NCBI GenBank assembly: GCA_018060305.1
Contig: JAGOWF010000131.1
Span: 1 to 7,586 of the forward strand
DNA length: 7,586 bases
Source: Pyrinomonadaceae bacterium
GTDB taxonomy: Bacteria; Acidobacteriota; Blastocatellia; Pyrinomonadales; Pyrinomonadaceae
Reading direction: 5' to 3'
Shown here: positions 1-5,997 of the stretch, in pieces
How positions within the stretch are numbered: position 1 is the first letter of the stretch
How the letters are laid out: every line of letters starts with the position of its first letter
Position numbers and translations under genes: made by a program
The notes under the pieces: model-generated
Told to the model about the DNA's origin: nothing
Databases searched by the model: none
Seen by the model: the letters and a program-made list of their open reading frames with translations, nothing else

Positions 1-1106
1 ATGTCCTCGCGGCCGTCAGGGCTGGTCGGATCAAAGGCGGCGACTGCGAGCGGGCTTTCGCTGCGTTCGATAAATGTTGAATTTGCAGGAGTTACGAAAT
101 CTGCGTGAAAATCATAGAGCTGCAGAGTGTCCTGCGCGTCGCCATATTCGGTCGCGGTGTAGCCGACGAAAATATTCGGTGATCCTGCCGCTGGTGGCCG
201 CAGTCCGTCGAGATCGGATGGCAGCAGATTGCCGCGTCGCGTCGCGGCCGGTGCATTTCGGCTGAAGTAAACATACGACGCCGCAGCATCGCCCGCGAGC
301 AACTTGGCCCGGTCAAAGGCAAACATTCCGTGTCCCGAAAAATCTGCACCGGTGAACTCTTCCGTTGACATGTAATACCCGTCAGGCCAGACGCCGAACT
401 TGGCAAAATCGTTCAGCCTAATGTTTGGCATTACGAACTCATACACAAAGTACGCACCTGTCGGATCGCCCGTCTGCGATACGGCGACCATCTGCCTGAA
501 CGGGGGAAATGCATTGCAATACTGACTAAGCAGCCAGCGGTCGGCAAGCGGATCATGCACAACGATCGGTTCGCCGTCGTCACGGGCCGCACAAACAGTG
601 CCGAGCGAGGCGAACAGTTGGCTCATCCGAAACGGCGGGGTCAATGCGTTGCCGTTCTTGTCAAAGACGCGAACCAGCGCATTGATCGCCTGTACATAAT
701 GGTTCGGCCCAACTTCACCAATCGTGTCCGGCGGAATTATCACCGCATTGTATGCGGTGATGTTGTCGTAATTCGCGAGTCCGTCAAACGATAATGACGG
801 CGTCGGCATCGGGGCCGATGAGAATCGCCCGATGCTCACGCCTGTGTCAGGCGTTCTGGACAAAACGTAACTTGCTGTATCTGTTGAGGGTCCGACGACT
901 GTTGTTATAAGCTTGCCGCTCGGCCGTTTCGACCTCCGCGACGCTAATGCTGATACAGCATCACTCACGCCCGCACGGGAGGCCTGGCCAACTACGGGTC
1001 CGTTTACACTCTCACTCGAGACCGTCGGCTCAGCACTGGACGGCTGTGACGGTAAGAGGAATGCGACGCCCGCGGCAACCGCGGCTGTGAGGAGAAGTTT
1101 CCACAT
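1..1106 (-). CDS. Secreted protein of the 'PPDT.G.VGPNHYV' type, 3' end beyond window
   Basis: An open frame of 368 codons runs without a stop from ATG at 1106 to the left edge, so the C-terminus is missing. The first 25 residues look like a Sec signal peptide (MWK, then a hydrophobic stretch, with possible cleavage after SSA at 25). A low-complexity Ser/Ala/Arg linker follows to about residue 100. The conserved part begins at about 105 and carries PPDTIGEVGPNHYVQ (125-139), DDGEPIVVHDPLADRWLLSQ (176-195) and KFGVWPDGYYMS (236-247). I recognise these motifs from large secreted proteins of unknown function in environmental bacteria, where they seem to mark repeated beta-strand blades. No catalytic residues are evident, and no function is assigned. 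The start lies 6 bp after the stop of the SurA-like gene, so the two are probably co-transcribed. The ribosome binding site is weak. Being sure of the frame rests on an uninterrupted translation with conserved motifs throughout. Confidence 0.85.
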   Translation of the reverse strand, partial: MWKLLLTAAVAAGVAFLLPSQPSSAEPTVSSESVNGPVVGQASRAGVSDAVSALASRRSKRPSGKLITTVVGPSTDTASYVLSRTPDTGVSIGRFSSAPMPTPSLSFDGLANYDNITAYNAVIIPPDTIGEVGPNHYVQAINALVRVFDKNGNALTPPFRMSQLFASLGTVCAARDDGEPIVVHDPLADRWLLSQYCNAFPPFRQMVAVSQTGDPTGAYFVYEFVMPNIRLNDFAKFGVWPDGYYMSTEEFTGADFSGHGMFAFDRAKLLAGDAAASYVYFSRNAPAATRRGNLLPSDLDGLRPPAAGSPNIFVGYTATEYGDAQDTLQLYDFHADFVTPANSTFIERSESPLAVAAFDPTSPDGRED

Positions 1107-1112
1107 CTCGGG

Positions 1113-1805
1113 TCAAACTTCGATCAGTATCTCGACGGCCACTCGGCGTTTTGCCTCATCGAGAAAACGTTCGATGGCAGTGCCGACCTTTTCACGTTCG
1201 AGGATCACGCGGATCTCACCGCGCTTCTCATCCAGCGTCGGCATGAGAAGGCCGGGAAAACGGCGGCGAAAATCGGGGACAAATACGTCGCGATAGTAGC
1301 GCGTCTCTTCATCCGCCGACACGACGACAAAACTGCGAAACCGAAAGTCGATATATTTCTCGATAGCCAGCCGCTTTGCGATCAGCCTCTCGAACGCAGG
1401 ATCCTGCACGGAATCAAATCCGACCTGCTTCAATCTCACCTCGAATGCCGCCGCTGACGGAAAATAGCTGATCAGCCGTCCGATCTCAGCGGTGATCTCC
1501 TTGTCGGTCGGGGCGGAACGAGGCAACCGCTCAGCCTCGATCGCGAAAAGCCGCTGATCTATAAGGGTTTGCAGTGCTCGATTTAGGTCCTCACTGCCCG
1601 GTCCATCGATCGAAACACCGGGCTCAAGGGCGAGCTGCCAAACAAGGTCTGAGTAAGTTATGAGTTCGGTTCGTGAGCCGCTTGTGACTGTCGCAACGGT
1701 CTTGTCCACAACCTGCTGAGCGGATGCAGACGACACCCCAACCGTCATCAATACGGCCACGATGATCTGCATGAATGTGAAAAATCGCTTCCAAACTACC
1801 TGCAT
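1113..1805 (-). CDS. SurA-N-like secreted chaperone-type protein without a PPIase domain
   Basis: The 230-residue product starts with a signal peptide: MQVVWKRFFTF, a hydrophobic core to about 24, and cleavage probably after SSASA at 29. The mature part resembles the SurA/PpiC N-terminal chaperone domain: an ITYSDL strand-helix start (49-54), a long insertion, LIDQRLFAIEAERL (81-94), PTDKEITAEIGRL (99-111), FPSAAAFEVRL (115-125), AIEKYIDFRFRS (147-158), then VSADEETRYY (162-171) and a final helix around ILEREKVGTAIERFL (201-215). No parvulin domain is present, so prolyl isomerase activity is not expected. The likely role is binding unfolded envelope or secreted polypeptides in the periplasm. 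ATG at 1805 is preferred over the in-frame ATG at 1772, because only the longer form has the basic n-region (K6, R7) of a signal peptide. No Shine-Dalgarno is visible, and a promoter sits only 13 nt upstream. Confidence 0.75.
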   Translation of the reverse strand: MQVVWKRFFTFMQIIVAVLMTVGVSSASAQQVVDKTVATVTSGSRTELITYSDLVWQLALEPGVSIDGPGSEDLNRALQTLIDQRLFAIEAERLPRSAPTDKEITAEIGRLISYFPSAAAFEVRLKQVGFDSVQDPAFERLIAKRLAIEKYIDFRFRSFVVVSADEETRYYRDVFVPDFRRRFPGLLMPTLDEKRGEIRVILEREKVGTAIERFLDEAKRRVAVEILIEV

Positions 1806-1818
1806 CGTGTATTTACTG

Positions 1819-1847
1819 ATTCTTAACGCCTTTCAGCGGCATGTCAA
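1819..1847 (-). promoter_or_regulatory. Candidate sigma-70 promoter for the SurA-like gene
   Basis: Read on the minus strand, a perfect TTGACA (1847-1842) is followed after 17 bp by AAGAAT (1824-1819, 4/6 to TATAAT). The -10 ends 13 nt before the ATG at 1805, which implies a leader of only about 6-7 nt. That would fit the absence of a Shine-Dalgarno and near-leaderless initiation. Confidence 0.5.
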
Positions 1848-1871
1848 CCATAATTCAGAGTGCTAAATCTG

Positions 1872-1900
1872 TTGACAATGGGTTAAAAATTGTTTGTAAT
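1872..1900 (+). promoter_or_regulatory. Strong candidate sigma-70 promoter for the kinase-regulator operon
   Basis: TTGACA (1872-1877) and TGTAAT (1895-1900, 5/6) are separated by exactly 17 bp in an AT-rich stretch. Transcription would begin near 1907. The first ATG after that point is the kinase start at 1997, giving a leader of about 90 nt. Its -35 lies 24 bp from the -35 of the minus-strand promoter, so the two are back to back. Confidence 0.6.
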
Positions 1901-1929
1901 AAACAAGGAGGCTTCCGATACCGTCCCCG

Positions 1930-1940
1930 GTCGAATCGAC
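1930..1940. promoter_or_regulatory. Short palindrome, possible operator
   Basis: GTCGA-A-TCGAC is a perfect 5-bp dyad around one central base, lying about 25-35 nt downstream of the predicted kinase-operon start site. A position just after +1 would suit a repressor site, but the dyad is short and could be chance. Confidence 0.2.
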
Positions 1941-1962
1941 TCTCCTAAACCGAACCATTTTA

Positions 1963-1987
1963 CGCACCGGCGATCAATTCCGGTGCG
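1963..1987. promoter_or_regulatory. Perfect 8-bp inverted repeat in the leader of the kinase gene
   Basis: CGCACCGG (1963-1970) and CCGGTGCG (1980-1987) are exact reverse complements around a 9-nt loop. Seven of the eight pairs are G-C. The stem ends 9 nt before the ATG at 1997, where a ribosome would load, and there is no Shine-Dalgarno between. There is no T-run on either side, so it is not a standard terminator. It could be a translational control hairpin or a DNA operator. Confidence 0.5.
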
Positions 1988-1996
1988 AACCGCAAA

Positions 1997-3646
1997 ATGC
2001 TTACCTCTGCGCCGCCGAAACGGGCCGCGAGCGATGTGTCCGCACCGCCCGGCCACGGTGACAATTCAAGCGAACTCAAGTTCATCTCAGAGCTTGGCCG
2101 CAGCTTGCTCGTGAGCGTGCATCCCAAGCGCGTGGCCGGCCGCGTCGCCGAATCGCTTCGTAATGGCACAGATGCCGCCGTCGCGATGTTTGTTGCCGAG
2201 CTTTCCGACATCGGCATCGTTAGCTGTGCATTCACGGCTGAGGGCGAAGTTGCCGACAGCTTTCTTCGACGCGAGCGCTTTGAACGTTGGTCGGGGCTGC
2301 TGCCGCCTCAGATCGGCTACACCGAATCGAGTCACGACGAATTCCTGATCGACAGTAAACACGCTATCGAATACGTCTCCCCTCTGCACGTCAACGGCGA
2401 GATACGCGGGGCGATCGTGGTCGGCTTTGCATCACGCGACGAACTGACCGAATCTAATTCCCGCCTGATCGACGCCGCGACGCAAATGGCCGCGATGAGC
2501 ATCAGCCTGTCGGCCCACTACGGCTCGGCCATCGACGCGTCGGTCATCGAGGCCCGCGAGGAGCACCGCAAGTTTACCGAGGCCGTGCTCGACGCACTGC
2601 CGGTATCTCTGTACGTCGTCGATCGCGACTACCGCGTCGTTACCTGGAACCGTCATCGTGAGGTCGGCGCTCAGGGCATACCCCGCGAGATCGCTGTCGG
2701 CCGAAACGTGTTTGACGTGCTCGAAAAGTATCCGCAGGGCCGTCACCGTGAGGAATTCGAACGCGCGTTCCGAACGGGCCGTATCGAGCGCATCGAGCAG
2801 CAGACTATCGCCGAAGACGGCTCGCCCCTTCATTGGATGGTCAGCAAGGTCCCGATGAAGGATCCTGCGACGGGCGACGTCACCCACGTCATCACCGTCG
2901 GTGAGGACGTCACTGCCCGCGTTGAGGCCGTGTTGGCGATGAACCGAGCCGAAAAGCTCGCGGCTGTCGGCCGTTTGGCTGCGGGCGTCGTTCATGAGAT
3001 CAACAACCCGCTCGCAACCATCGCCGCGTGCTCCGAGGCCCTCGAACAGCGGATCGAGGAGGGCTCGTTTGACGCCTCGGATTCCCGTGATGACCTGAGC
3101 GAATACCTCGGCCTCATCAAGAGCGAGGCGTTTCGCTGCAAAACCATCACGATGGACCTGCTCGACTTTAGCCGGATACGCGCCGGCGAGCGAACCGAAA
3201 CCGACACCGGCGACGTTGTCCGGTCGGCCGCAAACCTCATCTCGCACCAGAAACGCGGCGAACGCATCGAGCATCGCATCGAGATCGAGTCCGGCCTCCC
3301 AATGGTCATGGCCGACGGAGGTCAGATACAACAGGCCGTCATCGCTCTTGCGACCAACGCCATCGATGCAATGCCCGACGGCGGCATCCTGACCTTTCGT
3401 GTGGCCACGAAAGGCAATCGCATCCAGATCGACATCGCCGATACCGGCTGCGGTATCACGCAAGAGAACATGCCCAAGATATTTGAGCCGTTCTACACGA
3501 CCAAAGATGTCGGCAAGGGCACAGGACTCGGCCTGGCAGTCTGCTATGGCATCATCTCTGAACACGACGGGCGTATAAGTGTCCGATCTAGCGTCGGCAA
3601 GGGCACGACGTTCAGCATCTTCCTTCCTGTAACCACTATCTCCTGA
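1997..3646 (+). CDS. Cytoplasmic GAF-PAS sensor histidine kinase (NtrB/AtoS-like)
   Basis: The 549-residue protein has no hydrophobic membrane segment, so it should sense an internal signal. In order: a divergent GAF-like region (about 28-173, with HVNGEIRGAIVVGF at 131-144), a PAS domain (about 192-312, with YVVDRDYRVVTWNR at 206-219), the HisKA dimerisation helix with phospho-accepting His333 in VVHEINNPLATI (331-342), and the HATPase domain with N-box Asn454 (LATNAIDAMPDGG), G1 DTGCGI (482-487), F-box FEPFYTTK (496-503) and G2 KGTGLGLAV (507-515). All catalytic boxes are intact. The H-box and N-box type is the one usually paired with NtrC-family regulators, and such a gene follows after 16 bp. 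The start is fixed by an in-frame stop at 1946-1948 with no other ATG between; no Shine-Dalgarno is seen. The signal cannot be read from the sequence. Confidence 0.95.
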   Translation: MLTSAPPKRAASDVSAPPGHGDNSSELKFISELGRSLLVSVHPKRVAGRVAESLRNGTDAAVAMFVAELSDIGIVSCAFTAEGEVADSFLRRERFERWSGLLPPQIGYTESSHDEFLIDSKHAIEYVSPLHVNGEIRGAIVVGFASRDELTESNSRLIDAATQMAAMSISLSAHYGSAIDASVIEAREEHRKFTEAVLDALPVSLYVVDRDYRVVTWNRHREVGAQGIPREIAVGRNVFDVLEKYPQGRHREEFERAFRTGRIERIEQQTIAEDGSPLHWMVSKVPMKDPATGDVTHVITVGEDVTARVEAVLAMNRAEKLAAVGRLAAGVVHEINNPLATIAACSEALEQRIEEGSFDASDSRDDLSEYLGLIKSEAFRCKTITMDLLDFSRIRAGERTETDTGDVVRSAANLISHQKRGERIEHRIEIESGLPMVMADGGQIQQAVIALATNAIDAMPDGGILTFRVATKGNRIQIDIADTGCGITQENMPKIFEPFYTTKDVGKGTGLGLAVCYGIISEHDGRISVRSSVGKGTTFSIFLPVTTIS

Positions 3647-3662
3647 CCTACTACCAAACACC

Positions 3663-5054
3663 ATGCCGAAACTATTAGTCGTCGATGACGAACGTAACCT
3701 CCGCCTCGTAGTCCAAAAGGAACTTTCGCGCCAGGGCCACGAGGTCGAATGTGCCGAGGACGGCGAGGCCGCCTGGGAGTTGCTCGACACGCAGGACTTT
3801 GACGTAGTGCTGTGCGACATAAACATGCCTCGGCTCGACGGTATGGGCCTACTCCGCCGAACGCGTGAGCGATGCCAGAATCCGCCCGAGGTCATAATGC
3901 TCACGGGCCAGGCCACCGTCGAATCCGCCATTGAGGCTATGAAGCTCGGCGCATATGACTATCTGACCAAGCCCTATCGCATAGGCGAACTGTCGGCCCT
4001 CGTCACGGCAGCCGCCGAAAAGCAGCAGCTAAAGGTCGATAATCAGCGGCTGCGCGCACAGATCGCCAGGACCAACGTCGAGCTGCCCGACATCATTGCC
4101 GAGTCGGCGCAGATGAAGGAATCCTTGCGGCTCGTTCAGCGCGTTGCACCGTCTGACACATCCGTTCTCATTACCGGCGAGAGCGGCGTTGGCAAAGAAC
4201 TGATCGCCCAGGCAATTCATCGCCTGAGCAAGCGAGCCGAGAAACCGTTCATCGACCTGAACTGTGCCGCGTTGCAGGACACGCTGCTCGAAAGCGAGCT
4301 CTTCGGCCACGAGGCAGGGGCGTTCTCGGGTGCTCGAACCCGAAAGCTCGGCCTCTTTGAGATCGCCGACGGCGGAACACTGTTCCTCGACGAAGTGATG
4401 GAGATGCCGATGCAGCTTCAGTCAAAGCTGCTGCGTGCTCTCGAAACGCGTTCGTTCTTCCGCGTCGGCGGCGTCAAAAAAGTCGAGGTCGATGTCAGGC
4501 TCGTCGCCGCCACCAATCGCGACAAGGACCAGGCCGTTGCCGATGGCGTCTTTCGATCCGACCTGATGTATCGCATCAACAGCTTTGAGATCAACGTCGC
4601 CCCATTGCGTGAACGCCGCGAAGACATCGAACCGCTCTCGCGTCACCTGCTTCACAAGCTCGCCGGCCACGACGAGCCCGAACTTTCACCGGCCGCGATC
4701 GAAGCTCTCAATGAATTCAACTGGGCGGGCAACGTCCGTCAGCTTCGCAACTGTCTAGAACGAGCGATATTGCTCTCAGACAACGGCACGATCACGCCCC
4801 GAGAACTCCCGCCCGAGATCGCGTTCCCGACCGAGAGGCCCGCCATCGCCGTTAGCTATAACGCGCCGCAACCGGGCCCCGTCGCATCATTCCAAAACGC
4901 CTCGCCCTCAAACCTCCGCGATGTCGAACGTCAACAGATAATCGGCGCCCTCGAAAAGACCGGCTGGCACCGCGGCAAGACCGCCGACCTGCTCGGCATC
5001 TCGCCCTCGACCCTCTACCGCCGCCTGCGCGAATACGGGCTGGATGCCCGCTGA
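3663..5054 (+). CDS. NtrC-family sigma-54-dependent response regulator
   Basis: The 463 residues have the full three-domain layout. The receiver (1-115) keeps the acidic pair Asp8/Asp9, phospho-acceptor Asp52, Thr81 and Lys103. The AAA+ domain (about 142-372) has Walker A GESGVGKE (172-179), the sigma-54 contact loop as GAFSGA (219-224), Walker B TLFLDE (239-244), sensor I ATNRD (283-287), an arginine-finger region FRSDLMYRIN (297-306) and sensor II WAGNVRQLRN (354-363). A Pro/Ala-rich linker (about 388-415) leads to a Fis-type helix-turn-helix (about 417-460, GKTADLLGISPSTLYRRL). It is the expected phosphorylation partner of the kinase gene 16 bp upstream. Two departures from the usual motifs stand out: Ser222 in place of Thr in GAFTGA, and Met246 where a small residue normally follows the Walker B acids. 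The gene ends inside the convergent rsmG gene by 40 bp. Target genes are unknown. Confidence 0.96.
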   Translation: MPKLLVVDDERNLRLVVQKELSRQGHEVECAEDGEAAWELLDTQDFDVVLCDINMPRLDGMGLLRRTRERCQNPPEVIMLTGQATVESAIEAMKLGAYDYLTKPYRIGELSALVTAAAEKQQLKVDNQRLRAQIARTNVELPDIIAESAQMKESLRLVQRVAPSDTSVLITGESGVGKELIAQAIHRLSKRAEKPFIDLNCAALQDTLLESELFGHEAGAFSGARTRKLGLFEIADGGTLFLDEVMEMPMQLQSKLLRALETRSFFRVGGVKKVEVDVRLVAATNRDKDQAVADGVFRSDLMYRINSFEINVAPLRERREDIEPLSRHLLHKLAGHDEPELSPAAIEALNEFNWAGNVRQLRNCLERAILLSDNGTITPRELPPEIAFPTERPAIAVSYNAPQPGPVASFQNASPSNLRDVERQQIIGALEKTGWHRGKTADLLGISPSTLYRRLREYGLDAR

Positions 5055-5677
5055 TCGATCGCAGCCGCCTGCGGCTTCACGACAAACAAGTATCGCTGCT
5101 CCGAGAGCGGCGTCAACTTCTTAGAAAAGACCGCTCCGGCCTTATTCAAGGCCTCGGTAAATCCGTTTCCTCCAAAAAGAAGCAGTTGTCGTCGATCGGC
5201 CCAGCGAATCAATGCCGGCAGTCGTTCTGTGAACCTGTCGAGAGCTCGACAAGTGACAAATTGACAATCAGCGGCGTTAGTTTCAGCAAACTGTCGATTT
5301 GTGATCTCGGCACGCGACGAGAGATCGAGACTCTTAACCGCTGCTTCAAGAAAGCTTGCCTTCTTCTCCTTTGACTCGATCAAAACCGCTTCAAGGTCGT
5401 CGCGGGCCAGTAAACACGGGATCGCGGGCAATCCGGCACCGGTCCCTACATCGGCGAAATTTGCACCCTTTGGCAGATGGTCGAGCAGCGTAAGCGATTC
5501 GAGAATGTGCCGAGTAGCAAACACCTCGGGCGAACACGGAGCAACGAGATGCAGCAGCGGATTGTGCTTGATGACCAGATCGTAATAGTCAGCCAGACGA
5601 CCGATCTGATAGTCAGTCAATGCAAGCCCAAAAGCAGACTGGTTCGATCTTATCGATGCGATTAGATCAGTTCGCAT
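5015..5677 (-). CDS. rsmG: 16S rRNA (guanine527-N7)-methyltransferase RsmG (GidB)
   Basis: The protein has 220 residues, a usual length for the family. The N-terminal helical part leads to LLHLVAPCSPEVFATRHILESL (41-62), the equivalent of the family's NLT...HFLDSL block. The SAM-binding Rossmann fold follows with motif I DVGTGAGLPAIP (76-87), the acidic strand end IESKEKKASFL (100-110) and the catalytic-domain strand VTCRALDRF (141-149). It methylates N7 of G527 in 16S rRNA using S-adenosylmethionine; loss of this enzyme is known to give low-level streptomycin resistance in other bacteria. The start is supported by a GGGAGG ribosome binding site. The last 13 codons overlap, antisense, the end of the response-regulator gene, which explains the unusual arginine-rich tail (SRRRR). 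It lies about 100 bp downstream of tRNA-Leu on the same strand and may share its transcript. Confidence 0.95.
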   Translation of the reverse strand: MRTDLIASIRSNQSAFGLALTDYQIGRLADYYDLVIKHNPLLHLVAPCSPEVFATRHILESLTLLDHLPKGANFADVGTGAGLPAIPCLLARDDLEAVLIESKEKKASFLEAAVKSLDLSSRAEITNRQFAETNAADCQFVTCRALDRFTERLPALIRWADRRQLLLFGGNGFTEALNKAGAVFSKKLTPLSEQRYLFVVKPQAAAIDQRASSPYSRRRR

Positions 5678-5687
5678 TAGGAAGAAG

Positions 5688-5693
5688 CCTCCC
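5688..5693 (-). promoter_or_regulatory. Ribosome binding site of rsmG
   Basis: GGGAGG on the minus strand lies 10 nt before the ATG at 5677. It is the clearest Shine-Dalgarno in the window and decides the rsmG start; most other genes here have none. Confidence 0.7.
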
Positions 5694-5716
5694 GCAAAGC
5701 CGCAAAGAACGCAAAG
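5693..5716. repeat. Three near-tandem CGCAAAG units
   Basis: CGCAAAG occurs at 5693-5699, 5701-5707 and 5710-5716, separated by one and two bases. On the minus strand it reads CTTTGCG three times, ending at the ribosome binding site of rsmG. The spacing of 8 and 9 bases and the exact cores are unlike neighbouring sequence. Confidence 0.6.
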
Positions 5717-5718
5717 AA

Positions 5719-5745
5719 GAGCCGGGAGCCCCAGCCTTCCGGCTC
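5719..5745 (-). terminator. Candidate terminator-like hairpin between tRNA-Leu and rsmG
   Basis: GAGCCGG and CCGGCTC form a perfect 7-bp stem (5719-5725 with 5739-5745) around a 13-nt loop. Read on the minus strand, the stem is followed by TTCTTT, a short T-rich tail, so it could end the tRNA transcript or reduce read-through into rsmG. The tail is weaker than in a classical intrinsic terminator. Confidence 0.35.
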
Positions 5746-5748
5746 AAA

Positions 5749-5776
5749 ACTCCCGACTCCAGACTGCCGACTTATT
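5749..5776. repeat. Degenerate heptamer tract (ACTnnnn x4)
   Basis: Four consecutive 7-base units begin at 5749, 5756, 5763 and 5770, each starting ACT; the first two are ACTCCCG and ACTCCAG. The tract lies just 3' of the tRNA-Leu gene. It has the same 7-base period as the tracts at 5927-5982 and 7552-7586. Confidence 0.6.
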
Positions 5777-5777
5777 T

Positions 5778-5864
5778 TGGTGCGGACGAGAAGAATCGAA
5801 CTTCCACGGCCTCGCGGCCACAGGCTTCTGAGACCTGCGCGTCTACCAGTTCCGCCACGTCCGC
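5778..5864 (-). tRNA. tRNA-Leu (anticodon CAG), CCA encoded
   Basis: The 87-nt gene folds as a class II tRNA. The acceptor stem pairs GCGGACG (5864-5858) with CGTCCGC (5788-5782), then discriminator A and an encoded CCA (5780-5778). The D-arm has the leucine-type GGCGGAACTGGTAGACGC. The anticodon stem is CAGGT/GCCTG with loop CTCAGAA, giving anticodon CAG at 5830-5828, which reads CUG. The variable arm is a GGCC/GGCC stem with a GCGA loop, and the T-loop is TTCGATT. It is the only RNA gene seen, has its own promoter upstream and lies 100 bp before rsmG. Confidence 0.97.
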
Positions 5865-5881
5865 ACGCGAGCGAACTATCG

Positions 5882-5910
5882 AGGATACTAATTCGGCCTC
5901 CGATTTTCAA
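5882..5910 (-). promoter_or_regulatory. Promoter of tRNA-Leu
   Basis: On the minus strand TTGAAA (5910-5905, 5/6) and TATCCT (5887-5882, 4/6) are 17 bp apart. The -10 ends 17 nt before the mature tRNA 5' end, a fitting distance for a short RNase P-cleaved leader. Confidence 0.6.
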
Positions 5911-5922
5911 GAAAAGCCTCCG
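5896..5922. repeat. GCCTCCG direct repeat, 20 bp apart, flanking the tRNA -35 box
   Basis: GCCTCCG is present at 5896-5902 and again at 5916-5922, exactly 20 bp start to start (about two helical turns). One copy lies in the promoter spacer and the other just upstream of the -35 box, an arrangement that could be a pair of regulator sites. It may also be chance. Confidence 0.3.
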
Positions 5923-5923
5923 G

Positions 5924-5982
5924 AATAACTTATAACTGAAAACTAATAACTCGTTCTCAGTTATCAGTTGTAAGTTATTACG
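5924..5982. repeat. AT-rich heptamer tract forming a long inverted repeat
   Basis: Four 7-base units beginning AACT (5927, 5934, 5941, 5948) are followed by units ending AGT (5955-5961, 5962-5968, 5969-5975), which is the same pattern reversed. As a result 5924-5944 and 5959-5979 pair at 19 of 21 positions around a 14-nt loop. The element sits between divergent genes (tRNA-Leu and yggS), so it is not placed to terminate either. It overlaps the region where a yggS promoter should lie. Confidence 0.65.
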
Positions 5983-5996
5983 AAGGTTTTTGTTAT
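5968..5996 (+). promoter_or_regulatory. Weak candidate promoter for yggS operon
   Basis: TTGTAA (5968-5973) and TGTTAT (5991-5996), each 4/6 to consensus, are 17 bp apart. This promoter would start transcription near 6003, too late for the GTG start at 5998. So either the transcript is leaderless from a later start, or the true promoter lies further upstream. Low weight. Confidence 0.15.
5982..5986 (+). promoter_or_regulatory. Possible ribosome binding site of yggS
   Basis: GAAGG lies 11 nt before the GTG at 5998 and 20 nt before the next in-frame GTG at 6007, so it favours the first. It is a modest match with slightly long spacing. Confidence 0.4.
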
Positions 5997-5997
5997 C

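Noticed and set aside
555..1296. Plus-strand open frames at 555-794 and 913-1296
   Set aside because: They are antisense to the secreted protein and the SurA-like gene, whose translations show signal peptides and family motifs.
1907..1911. GGAGG resembling a Shine-Dalgarno
   Set aside because: It lies at the predicted transcription start, with no ATG, GTG or TTG start codon at a suitable distance behind it.
1890..2114. Possible small protein starting from TTG at 1890
   Set aside because: The start lies inside the predicted -10 region of the kinase promoter, so it would be upstream of the transcript start, and its second half only shadows the kinase N-terminus.
2163..2180. TGGCAC-like sequence as a sigma-54 promoter
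   Set aside because: It lies inside the kinase coding region and lacks the TTGC element at the right spacing. I found no convincing sigma-54 promoter in any intergenic gap.
2432..3931. Minus-strand open frame of 499 codons antisense to the kinase and regulator
   Set aside because: It mirrors codons of two well-supported genes, has biased low-complexity composition (Arg/Ser, then Asp/Val/Gly) and no domain. It is a by-product of GC-rich codon usage.
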